Assembly: GCA_949126835.1 (NCBI GenBank) | Contig: OX421494.1 | Coordinates: forward strand, 21,764,196 to 21,828,195 | Source: Anisus vortex | Lineage: Eukaryota > Mollusca > Gastropoda > Planorbidae | Direction of reading: 5' to 3' | Length of the DNA stretch: 64,000 nucleotides | Shown here: positions 48,502-59,841 of the stretch, one piece after another | Layout of the letters: each line of letters begins with the position of its first letter | How positions within the stretch are numbered: the stretch's first letter is position 1 | Program-made: the position numbers and the translations under genes | Notes under the pieces: generated by a model | What the model was told of the DNA's origin: nothing | Databases searched by the model: none | What the model saw: only the letters and a program-made list of their open reading frames with translations

Positions 48502-49821
48502 TGTGGCGTTTTGGGGAGAAGATTAACGTCACACGCAACTAAGAAAGGTCTTAGATGTAATCCGCTCTTATAAGATACTATAATCATCTCATATGTACGT
48601 ACAAACCACTGACACTATGTGCCACTATTGAATGTCTGATTGGAGTAAGAATGTGTCTTTCCTTTCTATCTCCTATATTATTTAACATTAAAGTATTTAG
48701 CTTGCATTGAATTTTATTTACATATATGTATACGTTCTGCATGCTTATCAGTATATTACTTATTGTTATACGATTAGTCATTGATATTAGTTCCCATTCA
48801 TGTATATTATAAATGTTGTAGCACGTGTGTGTTCCTCCCCCCCTCCCCGCCCCATGCCCTCGGAACAAGGCCAGGGTCATACCTGACGCAACCAAGCTAA
48901 GCCCCCCCCCCACCCCACAGTCTCTTCGACCAGATCACAGGAAATTCACATCTCAATGACGGTTCTTCCCCTGGTCAGAGAATAGGGAACTTGGAATCTT
49001 TGATGCAGGACCCCGACGGACTAGAGAGAAAACTCTGACCAACAACACAGGGCCTTTGAAGTTTCCCTACCGCCGCGTCTTCCCCCCCCCCCCCCCGCAC
49101 CCCTCCCCACTACCGTTTGGTACTTATTTTCACATGCCAATCAATCAAATGTTGAATTGAAGAGACATGTTGACCAATCGGATACGCTATCTACGGGTCA
49201 CTCTTACCCTTGCCCCTCCCCCCTCATTACAATCACGTGGGGAGTTGCAACCTAACTTGTTGTTTAACATGTAATGTAAGTTACTTTTAGGTCAGTCTGG
49301 CTTAAGGAGTCTCGAGGGTTGGATGCCCCGAGCTCCAACAGCACCACGCGGTGCTATAGTCTGTTGTAGAGTCCTTGTTAGGACTATCTGCTACATATAG
49401 TTTAAGCCTATGATTAAATGTACACTCTTTATCACTTGTATTTGGATTGTATGAATTATGTGCTCATGTCATCAATGATTGAATACGGACTTTCACGTGA
49501 ATAAAATATTCGTTGTTACAATACGCCTTGCTTATCGATTGATAGAATACCTGTTTGTGTGACGTCCAGTGACAGTGTCAATTAGTCAACAGTTTAACTC
49601 AACCTACGTATTAACGAGCCAAAACGAAACCTGGATATAAATTTGTCTTAGAATCACCTAGGAATCATCTGCACTTCGGGACCACATACCACCTAGAAAA
49701 CCTGCCTAAATCACCCCTCCCCATCACCCTGTGTACCTGCTGAGTTATCCTCTAAGTCTGCACTGACAGCCTATACGCTAATTGCAGGCCCGGTGACAGC
49801 ATCTTAGACCAGCACGCCACA
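48502..49821 (+). repeat. 5' LTR
   Basis: 1320 bp. Contains a C-rich middle (48838-48920, 49083-49110), an AATAAA polyadenylation signal at 49500-49505 within CACGTGAATAAAATATTCG, and CACGTGGGGAG at 49233. Minor differences from the 3' LTR are C-run lengths and two visible substitutions (GACTAGAG/GACAAGAG and GGTCACTC/GGTCAATC). Confidence 0.9.
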
Positions 49822-52004
49822 CCTGTGGGCTCGTGCCGGAATTAGTTTCGCTTGACGTACATGGATAAGTACTCACGCTCAACATTGAACTCTGTGCTAT
49901 GATATTCTTCATGTGATGAAAGACTGGGGGCTTAAGGTTTCATCAGGTGAGCGAACTGTGTTATTTGACTCCACTGCAAACACTCATCTATCATCGTAGA
50001 ATTATACGTCAACTCTTGTTTCTGCCAATGCTATACGCTTGAAATATATCGGCTTGCCTGTTCGGATTATTTGCTGTATTACGTTTATTTGTCGGCTTCA
50101 CGCCACAATAACAAAATCGCCACTCGTGTTTGGATAACTTGCTCTATTATGTTAGATGTCGGCCAGAGCGCCACCAATAACAAAGTCGTTTCCTGCTCGG
50201 ATTAGCTCCTGTACAACTCTGTACACTGTATATGCTTGCCGAATGCCGATAGTCAATAGGCATATCGCCATTTCTGCTTTGGATTAGCTCATGCGTAACG
50301 AAATTATTTGCCAGATCGCATAACTATGTCCGCCAAATACTGTGAACCAGTACCCGCCCTGAGAAACACTGAAAATATTCGCGCCCACCGGGCGCAATCC
50401 AGCCTGAAATCTTCAACATTGCATATAATGTTCGCCCATTCAGCTATAATTCTTGGATACTTACAGCCACGTTCGCAGTGGATTAAACTGTCATGTGCAG
50501 TACGTTTCCTGGAAGCTGACATTATTGCCTTTAGATTGGAGTATATTAACTGTTATCGGATTACCATGTGTATATATTAACTTTTGATGAACTGTGTTCC
50601 TTACACAACGCGTTGGATAATAAATGTGTTAGATTTAAAGACTGCCTACGGGCCAATTGACTGTTCTCAAGCGCTACACGGCCGGTGTCACCGCTGTCAT
50701 CTGATGTGCCAGACCCACTCTGACGTCAAGACTCAAGAACCGCGGTCTAGCGTGAAAGAAAATGAATGTGTTTAGATAAAACGGTGAGTGGCATATATGT
50801 AGTGGTCAAATGTACGTACAGAGATATTATTGGTAGCGAATTAAATATTGCTTCTTTACCGATTTTACAAATTTATAAAACGGGAATTGAGAAAGTAGAA
50901 CGATTTAATCTTTACTGTAGCCAAAGTAATGTACGCCCACTGCCAGCCCCCCCTTTCCGTCGCTGCTTAAACACTGTTAAACAAGGAGAAATGTGTTGCT
51001 TGAGAAAAGAAGAGAAGCGAATAGTGTAACAATTAAAGTGAAGCTATGTCCGTGTTTTAGCTCTAGGGCCCAATAATTGCAAACGAACGACAACATTGAT
51101 ACAATTTCCTGGCCTATCGCGCCAGAGGTGACTTGACTACCGCCTTACTCCGCCCCCCCCCCACTAGAAGTCACTCGCGCGTGAGAAATCAGAATCCACG
51201 TGATCAGAAACACTAGTGTTTAGGCTTGTGTTGGGGTCAGCTGCACGCGCCCACACAACGCCCGCCGCCGCCCCCCCCCCTGAAGAATGTTCACTAGGCC
51301 AATAATGCATGTACAAATACGTTAAGCAAAGGACTCCGCTGCCCCACCCTCTATGACTCCATCATAGATCCCCTGATATTTACGTGTGAGCCAGATCCCC
51401 TCACCTGTCCGCTTTAGCGCGAGGCAGGGAGTGAACTGGTGGACCTGATAGTTCGATCAGCAATTCGATCCCTATCACCCAGTTTTGGCATCCCGTCTCG
51501 GACTTCCTCCAATTTCGTGGACCCTACTGCCGAGGTCGAATTATTATTATTATTATGCTTATAATTATTATAATAAAGTGAATCCCGCATTTATAGCACA
51601 TAGAAAGCATGAAATAAATAGATTTCCTAGCTATTGCCTATCAATATATGGAAAGGAAGGACATAAGACAGTCACAGACAAACGATAAAATGAATAAACC
51701 GTGTCAATAGCTCGCAAATAAATGGGACGAACCTAGACTAAGAATTATGCCGGAATAGATTTAAAGTACTGTAAGAAACGCTAAAGCATGCTTTTCTTCT
51801 CCGCCCTCAAGAGAAAAACGTAAAAATTCGCCCGTCACCCCTTACCGCCTTGTCTCGACCTCCCCCCTCTTCCCCATAGCGATGACCACCCGCTTCGCTT
51901 CGATGGTCCAGAACTCTCATAGTGTAAATAGTAAGTGCAGTACGCCTACCTTTAATGGGTCAAATCTGTCATTATATGAAAGCTTTAAAACATGGCGGGG
52001 CAGG
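49822..52004 (+). mobile_element. Internal domain of the LTR element (no enzymes)
   Basis: 2.18 kb. A frame from 50308 to 50775 is open but for one stop at 50578 and is followed by another frame (50766-51029); neither shows a motif I recognise. From 51882 a frame reads MTTRFASMVQNSHS then STPTFNGSNLSLYESFKTWR, which resembles the F-G-N...Y..W start of some retrotransposon Gag proteins and runs directly into the polypurine tract and the 3' LTR, as if everything after the Gag start had been deleted. That reading is tentative. C-runs occur at 51152 and 51270. Confidence 0.6.
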
Positions 52005-53319
52005 TGTGGCGTTTTGGGGAGAAGATTAACGTCACACGCAACTAAGAAAGGTCTTAGATGTAATCCGCTCTTATAAGATACTATAATCATCTCATATGTA
52101 CGTACAAACCACTGACACTATGTGCCACTATTGAATGTCTGATTGGAGTAAGAATGTGTCTTTCCTTTCTATCTCCTATATTATTTAACATTAAAGTATT
52201 TAGCTTGCATTGAATTTTATTTACATATATGTATACGTTCTGCATGCTTATCAGTATATTACTTATTGTTATACGATTAGTCATTGATATTAGTTCCCAT
52301 TCATGTATATTATAAATGTTGTAGCACGTGTGTGTTCCTCCCCCCCTCCCCGCCCCATGCCCTCGGAACAAGGCCAGGGTCATACCTGACGCAACCAAGC
52401 TAAGCCCCCCCCCCCACCCCACAGTCTCTTCGACCAGATCACAGGAAATTCACATCTCAATGACGGTTCTTCCCCTGGTCAGAGAATAGGGAACTTGGAA
52501 TCTTTGATGCAGGACCCCGACGGACAAGAGAGAAAACTCTGACCAACAACACAGGGCCTTTGAAGTTTCCCTACCGCCGCGTCTTCCCCCCCCCGCACCC
52601 CTCCCCACTACCGTTTGGTACTTATTTTCACATGCCAATCAATCAAATGTTGAATTGAAGAGACATGTTGACCAATCGGATACGCTATCTACGGGTCAAT
52701 CTTACCCTTGCCCCTCCCCCCTCATTACAATCACGTGGGGAGTTGCAACCTAACTTGTTGTTTAACATGTAATGTAAGTTACTTTTAGGTCAGTCTGGCT
52801 TAAGGAGTCTCGAGGGTTGGATGCCCCGAGCTCCAACAGCACCACGCGGTGCTATAGTCTGTTGTAGAGTCCTTGTTAGGACTATCTGCTACATATAGTT
52901 TAAGCCTATGATTAAATGTACACTCTTTATCACTTGTATTTGGATTGTATGAATTATGTGCTCATGTCATCAATGATTGAATACGGACTTTCACGTGAAT
53001 AAAATATTCGTTGTTACAATACGCCTTGCTTATCGATTGATAGAATACCTGTTTGTGTGACGTCCAGTGACAGTGTCAATTAGTCAACAGTTTAACTCAA
53101 CCTACGTATTAACGAGCCAAAACGAAACCTGGATATAAATTTGTCTTAGAATCACCTAGGAATCATCTGCACTTCGGGACCACATACCACCTAGAAAACC
53201 TGCCTAAATCACCCCTCCCCATCACCCTGTGTACCTGCTGAGTTATCCTCTAAGTCTGCACTGACAGCCTATACGCTAATTGCAGGCCCGGTGACAGCAT
53301 CTTAGACCAGCACGCCACA
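52005..53319 (+). repeat. 3' LTR
   Basis: 1315 bp, nearly identical to 48502-49821 over its whole length. Preceded by the purine-rich GGCGGGGCAGG. Ends CGCCACA directly before GATGTTATAAATTG. Confidence 0.9.
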
Positions 53320-53460
53320 GATGTTATAAATTGCTAGATCTCTTGTGTATATTTAGTCTCTTGTATATATTTATTCTCTTGTTTATATATTATTCTTAAG
53401 TTAGATGTTATAAATTGCTAGATCTGTTGTTATATTTTCTTGGTTAGATATTCTCTCGTT
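53320..53460. repeat. Short imperfect tandem repeat right of the LTR element
   Basis: TTAGATGTTATAAATTGCTAGATC occurs in part at 53320 and complete at 53402, with TCTCTTGT-TATATTTA modules between. It gives the likely empty-site sequence of the LTR insertion. Confidence 0.65.
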
Positions 53461-54036
53461 TATATATTAAGTTCGTTTGAGATATTATTTTCTATGGCTA
53501 GATACTAGTGTGTTAAGTGATGAGAGGATTTGAGTTATGATTTTTTGGCGGTCTCTATGTGAATTACGAGTTGGTAGAGATGATGATTTATTTAGTTAGA
53601 AATGGCGTTGGTAGACGATGGATTTATTTAGTTGTTGTTGATATTGATGGTTAGGGCGTATTATAATTTGAATAAACTTGTTTGTGTATTATGAAAAATT
53701 TATTTGTTCACGTGATAGTTAGATACATTGTTGTAGTGTGCGTTGTTTATGTTTGTTTATTTGTGGTTTGTTGTTCTGTGTTTAGCTTAGTAATTTAACT
53801 TTAGTATAGTTAGCTTATATAAATAGTGCCTTTAAGTTTAAGTGTAGTAGTCTTTAGTATTGGTTCATCCAGGTAGATAATCCTACCTGCCTACCACAAT
53901 ATAGGTATGCACAGATATACCCGTCCCCTCCCCTTGTATATAAATGTAAATATATGTATATTAATTTAATTGTGTGTGTTATATAATGAATATTACACAC
54001 TCCTACTTATACTCTCATAACTCCCCCCCCCCCCTT

Positions 54037-54266
54037 ACACATACCTTTACTTCTATTTGAATGAAAACATACCTTTACTTCTATTTGAATGAAAACATAC
54101 CTTTACTTCTATTTGAATGAAAACATACCTTTACTTCTATTTGAATGAAAACATACCTTTACTTCTATTTGAATGAAAACATACCGTTACTTCTATTTGA
54201 ATGAAAACATACCTTTACTTCTATTTGAATGAAAACATACCTTTACTTCTATTTGAATGAAAACAA
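54037..54266. repeat. 28-bp minisatellite, right block (about 8 copies)
   Basis: Same unit as 46760-47688; all copies have the CTATTTGAATG variant found at the left array's edges, as expected if this was its right edge before the insertion. Confidence 0.96.
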
Positions 54267-54495
54267 AATACCGTTTGAAAAAAAAAAAAGGTCTAATGTC
54301 ACAATATTTCTGCCCCCATAAAAACCAACCAGTTTTATATAGACGGTCTAGCATTTAACACTATTGCTTATAATGAGTATGACTATTATAGCTAATTTCT
54401 AATATTAGCTCTATAAAAATAGTGCATTTTAGCGCTAGAAATCATGAACTACATCACATTGTTACTAGGCTAGATGGTTTAAAGTATTTCGCCTA

Positions 54496-55527
54496 TGTAT
54501 TTATTCAGCTTATAAACCTTATAGTATTAAAAATGTAAATAGTCAGACTGAGGCTTACTCTGTTGATCTAAGAATAATACGTATGATGAAAATAGGCCTA
54601 TAATAGATACATGTTTAAAATTTTAATTTCAACATAAAATATCTGAAACAAAATGTAAGGAGCAGCAAGACATGCCCATGTCATATAAACAACATTGATA
54701 AAAATGACATAAACAAATCATATAATTTATCATAAATATGGCTTGATATTTTTTTCTTCTAAAATTTGCGTAACTAGACCAAGGCGAGCAAGAAAATAAA
54801 TAAAACGTCGACACATATGTTCTTCGAGATTTGCAAATTTATTCCAACCTGTTCTTTTAAATTAAATCAAATACTGGAAACAACATAAATTGTCTTATAT
54901 GTTCAAATTAATAGCTGCAATAGAAATCTATGAAGGAACACCCTCTCTGTGTACGACGGAATTCGAGGTGAAAATAAATGTCCCTTATTATGCCACAACT
55001 GATGGAACAGAATGTATTTATTCAGCTTATAAACCTTATAGTATTAAAAATGTAAATAGTCAGACTGAGGCTTACTCTGTTGATCTAAGAATAATACGTA
55101 TGATGAAAATAGGCCTATAATAGATACATGTTTAAAATTTTAATTTCAACATAAAATATCTGAAACAAAATGTAAGGAGCAGCAAGACATGCCCATGTCA
55201 TATAAACAACATTGATAAAAATGACATAAACAAATCATATAATTTATCATAAATATGGCTTGATATTTTTTTCTTCTAAAATTTGCGTAACTAGACCAAG
55301 GCGAGCAAGAAAATAAATAAAACGTCGACACATATGTTCTTCGAGATTTGCAAATTTATTCCAACCTGTTCTTTTAAATTAAATCAAATACTGGAAACAA
55401 CATAAATTGTCTTATATGTTCAAATTAATAGCTGCAATAGAAATCTATGAAGGAACACCCTCTCTGTGTACGACGGAATTCGAGGTGAAAATAAATGTCC
55501 CTTATTATGCCACAACTGATGGAACAG
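54496..55527. repeat. 517-bp tandem duplication
   Basis: 54494-55010 and 55011-55527 are the same sequence at an offset of 517, with no difference noticed. The first copy breaks at GATGGAACAG/AATGTATTTATTC, the second continues from GATGGAACAG into LINE sequence. The last part of each copy encodes the upstream part of the LINE endonuclease, so the duplication postdates the LINE insertion. Confidence 0.94.
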
Positions 55528-56210
55528 ACGAAAAAGACAAGGATCGCTTCTACAGTTCACTTGGGGAGTTTAACGCTAAGGTAGGAAGCAACAACAAGAA
55601 TAGGGAGAAAGTCATAGGGTCGACATGGAGTGGGCAAAATCACTGACAATAGAGAAAAATGTGTGGGTCTTTGAGAAAAGAACAACTTCATCATTGGTGA
55701 CACACTCTTTGAACACAAGAAAATCCTTAAAAACCATGGATATCAACTGAAGGCAAAAGCCAGAAAGAGCTGCAGCTCAATATAGAGATCAGACAAACTG
55801 GTCAAAAGATTGGCAAGAAACGACAAGCGCCAATACATTGAGCGTCTTGACGAGAAAGCAGAAAAGGCAGCTGAACAGAAAGATATAACAACAGTGTAAC
55901 AAATTACCAAAATGCCGCTTGTTGTGCAAAGGGGAATCCAGGACCTTCTAATAAAAACAGCAGATGGCAGCACATCTGAACAAAAGGTCAAACTTCAAAG
56001 ATGGGGAGAACAGTTTAAAGAGATTCTGAATAGAGCAGATCCACTTGTACTTGTAAACATACATGAAGCTGAAGAAGACCTAGATAATAATATAAATATG
56101 GAACCCATCACTCTACAATAACAGGAAATCACAGATGTCAATCGAATGCTAAATAATAATATGGTCCCAGGAAAAGACGACATATGCAATCATAAATTGC
56201 CTACAACAAA
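55480..56210 (+). pseudogene. Decayed LINE endonuclease/reverse transcriptase fragment
   Basis: Readable pieces in order: INVPYYATTDGTDEKDKDRF then YSSL, and GEFNAKVGSNN (55563-55595) from the apurinic-type endonuclease, where the canonical GDFNAKVG has Asp changed to Glu and about 20 expected residues before it are missing; a linker NDKRQYIERLDEKAEKAAEQ; the pre-RT LLIKTADGSTSEQKVKLQRW then GEQFKEILNRADP; and NRMLNNNMVPGKDDI, the start of the RT domain (canonical K-GKA-GPDGI). This order is that of the RTE/Jockey-like endonuclease-RT proteins. Several stops, frameshifts and internal deletions; the catalytic RT core is absent. Confidence 0.82.
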
Positions 56211-56214
56211 GAAA

Positions 56215-56815
56215 ATAACATAATTTTTTACTTCCTTTATTTCCCCTCTACACCAAGCAGGCACGGAGCCTACAAAAGCACCTTGAGCTGAGACTCAGCT
56301 CTCTATATTTCCAATGTATCTGTGGTCTATAGAAAGAAAAAAAAAACAAAAGATAACTACTTTAAAAAAAAAAGGTTGCGTTCTAGCGATTTTCATCCGA
56401 AGACAAAAGCCTATTATCACTGCTCCTGGCTATTCTGAAACCGCATCTTCTTCCCAGTTCTAGTTTTATTAGACAGCATAAAAACAACAACAACACAAAA
56501 AAAACAAAAAAAAAAACAGCCGTAGCATCAGTAATAAAGGTACACGACCTTTTAACCAAGATTCATTCTCTATCAATGTTTTAAAGAAACCTATATTTTT
56601 GTTTACCTCAGAAATACACGTCTTTTGTTCTTGAAGTAATTATGTGTACATCAGTACTTTAGAAGAAAAGTTATGAGTATCACAGAACTAGTTTAAAAAT
56701 ACCGTGCCTGCTACATAATTAAATTAGAAGTGCAGGCACAGATGCTAGAGTTGAACAGAAAATTCCGTTTCGAGCCCATAAAACAACTTCAAGTAAACAA
56801 ATTATAGTTTTGAAT
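56215..56815. other. AT-rich spacer
   Basis: Contains several A-rich runs (56337-56380, 56480-56515). No gene. Confidence 0.4.
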
Positions 56816-56818
56816 GTG

Positions 56819-57072
56819 TCTTATCTTATACATTACAGACGTTCCGTCTATAAAGCAGATTATTACGTCCTACGCACTTCCGTGGTTTGAGTCTAATCCT
56901 GCATTTCTATTAGTGTTTTAAATGAAGTTAATTTATTGGTTTTCCTGGTTTGTTCATGAAACCCATTCCATGCCAGAATGCCACTGGAGAAGAAAGAGTA
57001 GTTATATGCATTTGTTCTCGCATAATGGATCATGAAAGTGTTTGTCCTTGTGTTTATTTGTCATAAAACCCA
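56819..57072 (-). mobile_element. LINE 3' end, minus-strand copy
   Basis: On the minus strand it matches 46245-46492: ACACAAGGACAAACACTTTC, GGCATGGAATGGGTTTCATG, AAACCAGGAAAACCAATAAA, ACTCAAACCACGGAAGTGCG, TAGGACGTAATAATCTGC, GTCTGTAATGTATAAGATAAG. 5'-truncated, no readable RT. TAAACATCGGATAAACGTGGGA at 57121-57142 (+) is another scrap of the same tail. Confidence 0.78.
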
Positions 57073-57079
57073 ACAACAA

Positions 57080-57565
57080 CCCAACGACTAAAATCATTAT
57101 CAAAATACTACACTACTCTTAAACATCGGATAAACGTGGGATATATTAATTAATTTATTTTTAAGAATCATTTCACTTATTTATATTAAATTTGCTGAAA
57201 AAATATAGACTACTTGCGTCATGGACCATTTGAAGTTCTGATTCTTTTCTGTATCAAAAATACAAATGTTAGGTTTACAAATATTAACAACTTTTTAAAG
57301 ATTGTTTATTGTATTGACAGACAACGAAAAAGAGCATAGTTTGTTTACCCAATCTGAGATATATTGTGGTCTATTTCAATTCTATTGACATAAAGTCACA
57401 CAGACTGGAGAATGAAGTCTTAGTGTTTGTTATTGGAACTCACGTGACTTAAACTTTTCTTCTATTTCTCCGTCAAAATCAATCCTGAACTATGGCTGAT
57501 ATTTTTGTTGAAAGAAGAAAATGGAGGGGGGGGGGGCGGGTGGTGAGAGGGACATGGTCTAAAAC
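57080..57565. other. AT-rich spacer
   Basis: No gene. A G-run lies at 57526-57535 just before the 15-bp array. Confidence 0.4.
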
Positions 57566-58590
57566 AAATTCTATACTTGTAAATTCTATACTTGTAAATT
57601 CTATACTTGTAAATTCTATACTTGTAAATTCTATACTTGTAAATTCTATACTTGTAAATTCTATACTTGTAAATTCTATACTTGTAAATTCTATACTTGT
57701 AAATTCTATACTTGTAAATTCTATACTTGTAAATTCTATACTTGTAAATTCTATACTTGTAAATTCTATACTTGTAAATTCTATACTTGTAAATTCTATA
57801 CTTGTAAATTCTATACTTGTAAATTCTATACTTGTAAATTCTATACTTGTAAATTCTATACTTGTAAATTCTATACTTGTAAATTCTATACTTGTAAATT
57901 CTATACTTGTAAATTCTATACTTGTAAATTCTATACTTGTAAATTCTATACTTGTAAATTCTATACTTGTAAATTCTATACTTGTAAATTCTATACTTGT
58001 AAATTCTATACTTGTAAATTCTATACTTGTAAATTCTATACTTGTAAATTCTATACTTGTAAATTCTATACTTGTAAATTCTATACTTGTAAATTCTATA
58101 CTTGTAAATTCTATACTTGTAAATTCTATACTTGTAAATTCTATACTTGTAAATTCTATACTTGTAAATTCTATACTTGTAAATTCTATACTTGTAAATT
58201 CTATACTTGTAAATTCTATACTTGTAAATTCTATACTTGTAAATTCTATACTTGTAAATTCTATACTTGTAAATTCTATACTTGTAAATTCTATACTTGT
58301 AAATTCTATACTTGTAAATTCTATACTTGTAAATTCTATACTTGTAAATTCTATACTTGTAAATTCTATACTTGTAAATTCTATACTTGTAAATTCTATA
58401 CTTGTAAATTCTATACTTGTAAATTCTATACTTGTAAATTCTATACTTGTAAATTCTATACTTGTAAATTCTATACTTGTAAATTCTATACTTGTAAATT
58501 CTATACTTGTAAATTCTATACTTGTAAATTCTATACTTGTAAATTCTATACTTGTAAATTCTATACTTGTAAATTCTATACTTGTAAATT
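57566..58590. repeat. 15-bp minisatellite, 68 perfect copies
   Basis: Unit AAATTCTATACTTGT repeats 68.3 times without a single visible substitution or indel. Because 15 is divisible by three and the unit has no stop in one frame, a 374-codon frame (57492-58616) runs through it and would read (NSILV)68; its start region is G-rich and unremarkable. I treat that frame as spurious. Confidence 0.98.
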
Positions 58591-58599
58591 ATATGTGCA

Positions 58600-59840
58600 T
58601 AACTAAAGATTATTAAAATGTACTGTCATAGTCATATTTAAAAAATAATAATTTTAATTTATCGTCAATGCATTTCTGAATTAAATATTTTTGGTTTTAA
58701 TAAAAAAAAATTACTTCTGTTTTAATTAAGAATCGCATGTCCTATTACTCAATCAATCTATGTGTTGACTATTAGCTTATGTCACTTACAAGTTACAAGT
58801 CCAGTAAGGCAATTAAAGTACAAGCTTCTGTTGTCATGGGATGAATAAACTTGTGTTGTAATGAGATAATTCTAGATGTTATAACGAATACGTACACATA
58901 TAATTTGTTATTTCCTTACTTCAGTTAGATTGAAAACCTAATGAGAAAAGAATCATCCAACAACAAAAATTATTCACGACTCTTTCATGTTTGTATATTT
59001 TTAGCCATTTTTTCGTAAATATATTTTTTTTTGTTGGCCAATGCTAAGCTCTGACGTCAGAAAGAATGCTTCAGTTCCAGACCTCATTAGGATTCTGCTC
59101 GCCTGAAAGGTTCTGACCTCAATACAGATTTAGAACTATAGATGGCCCACTTTGCATGCAACAGACACAACCTCTAATTGGGTTGGTCTTGACCTTAGTC
59201 TCTTTCTGACTGGAAGAGGGGAGGTAAGGGAGAAGGGGGAATGATCGGAAATTACTAGCAGAAGCTACCGGTATGTGCTTTTAATTGTTATATGTTCTAT
59301 AACATGTCCCTCAATATAACATGTCTATGTCCCTCCTCCCCTCAATCCATTCAAATAGATATGTAAGAAATGTTTGAGTTTTCAATACTTCTCGCTATGC
59401 GAGCTGCCAATTGAGCTATTTTAAAACTAACAGAAATGTTCAACAACTGTCCTTGAAAGTTTGTTTTTAAATTATTTAAATTAAGGAAAATAAGAAGACG
59501 GAGAGAAAAACTGAAGTAATTAATTTGTCTCTGGTGTTCATTCCAAGCCAGTGATGTGTACAACTTCTCTTCAACACTGAGTTTGATTAATGCCAATCTC
59601 TGGTGTTTTTTGTTGTTGTTTTCTTAAGCCGCATCAGCTGCGTTATTGACACACGTGAAATGAAGCATTGAAAAGTTCTGCTGTAATTCATATTTTAACT
59701 GAAAAAATATAGACTGTGTTAGATACACTTGTTATATAGTCTAAACGTGAATAGATTTTTAAATAAAATCGTCGAGTTTAATTTTTATTTCTAGAACTTA
59801 CGTGAAGTCCTATTATAGCTTTCGTTTCCTTCTAAAATGT
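58600..59840. other. AT-rich spacer
   Basis: No gene or transposon end recognised. GC-richer 59040-59270 has no recognisable coding content. Confidence 0.4.
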
Positions 59841-59841
59841 T

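Larger units (their letters stand above)
48502..53319 (+). mobile_element. Non-autonomous LTR retrotransposon (LARD-like), 4.8 kb
   Basis: Two direct repeats of about 1.32 kb (48502-49821 and 52005-53319) begin TGTGGCG and end CGCCACA, the TG...CA rule with a 7-bp inverted terminus. The flanks are GATGG on the left and GATGT on the right; an undisturbed-looking TAAGTTAGATGTTATAAATTG lies nearby at 53398-53418, so the target was probably TAAGTTAGATG/TTATAA with GATG duplicated. A possible primer-binding site TGGGCTCGTGCCGG starts four bases after the left LTR (49826); a polypurine GGCGGGGCAGG ends at the right LTR (51994-52004). The interior lacks protease, RT, RNase H and integrase. + orientation is taken from PBS and PPT positions. 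Confidence 0.88.
47689..54036. mobile_element. 6.3-kb insertion that splits the 28-bp minisatellite
   Basis: The array stops at ...GAATGAAAACATA and resumes at ACATACCTTTAC, so ACATA may be a target duplication, though the repeat itself makes this uncertain. Outer parts (47689-48501 and 53320-54036, about 1.5 kb) have no TIR or LTR that I can match. The left outer part carries two ATTGG boxes and a GTAAGT donor-like site (48188-48194) after a pyrimidine-rich stretch; the right carries an AATAAA (53672). Nested inside is the LTR element 48502-53319. Confidence 0.55.

Noticed and set aside
48584..48913. 109-codon minus-strand frame also present at 52087-52422 as a conserved gene
   Set aside because: It is duplicated only because it lies in both LTRs; the translation has no domain and runs antisense to the element.
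57492..58616. 374-codon open frame with NSILV repeats as a protein gene
   Set aside because: The frame is entirely explained by a 15-bp repeat free of stops in that frame. No signal, domain, splice or promoter evidence supports it.
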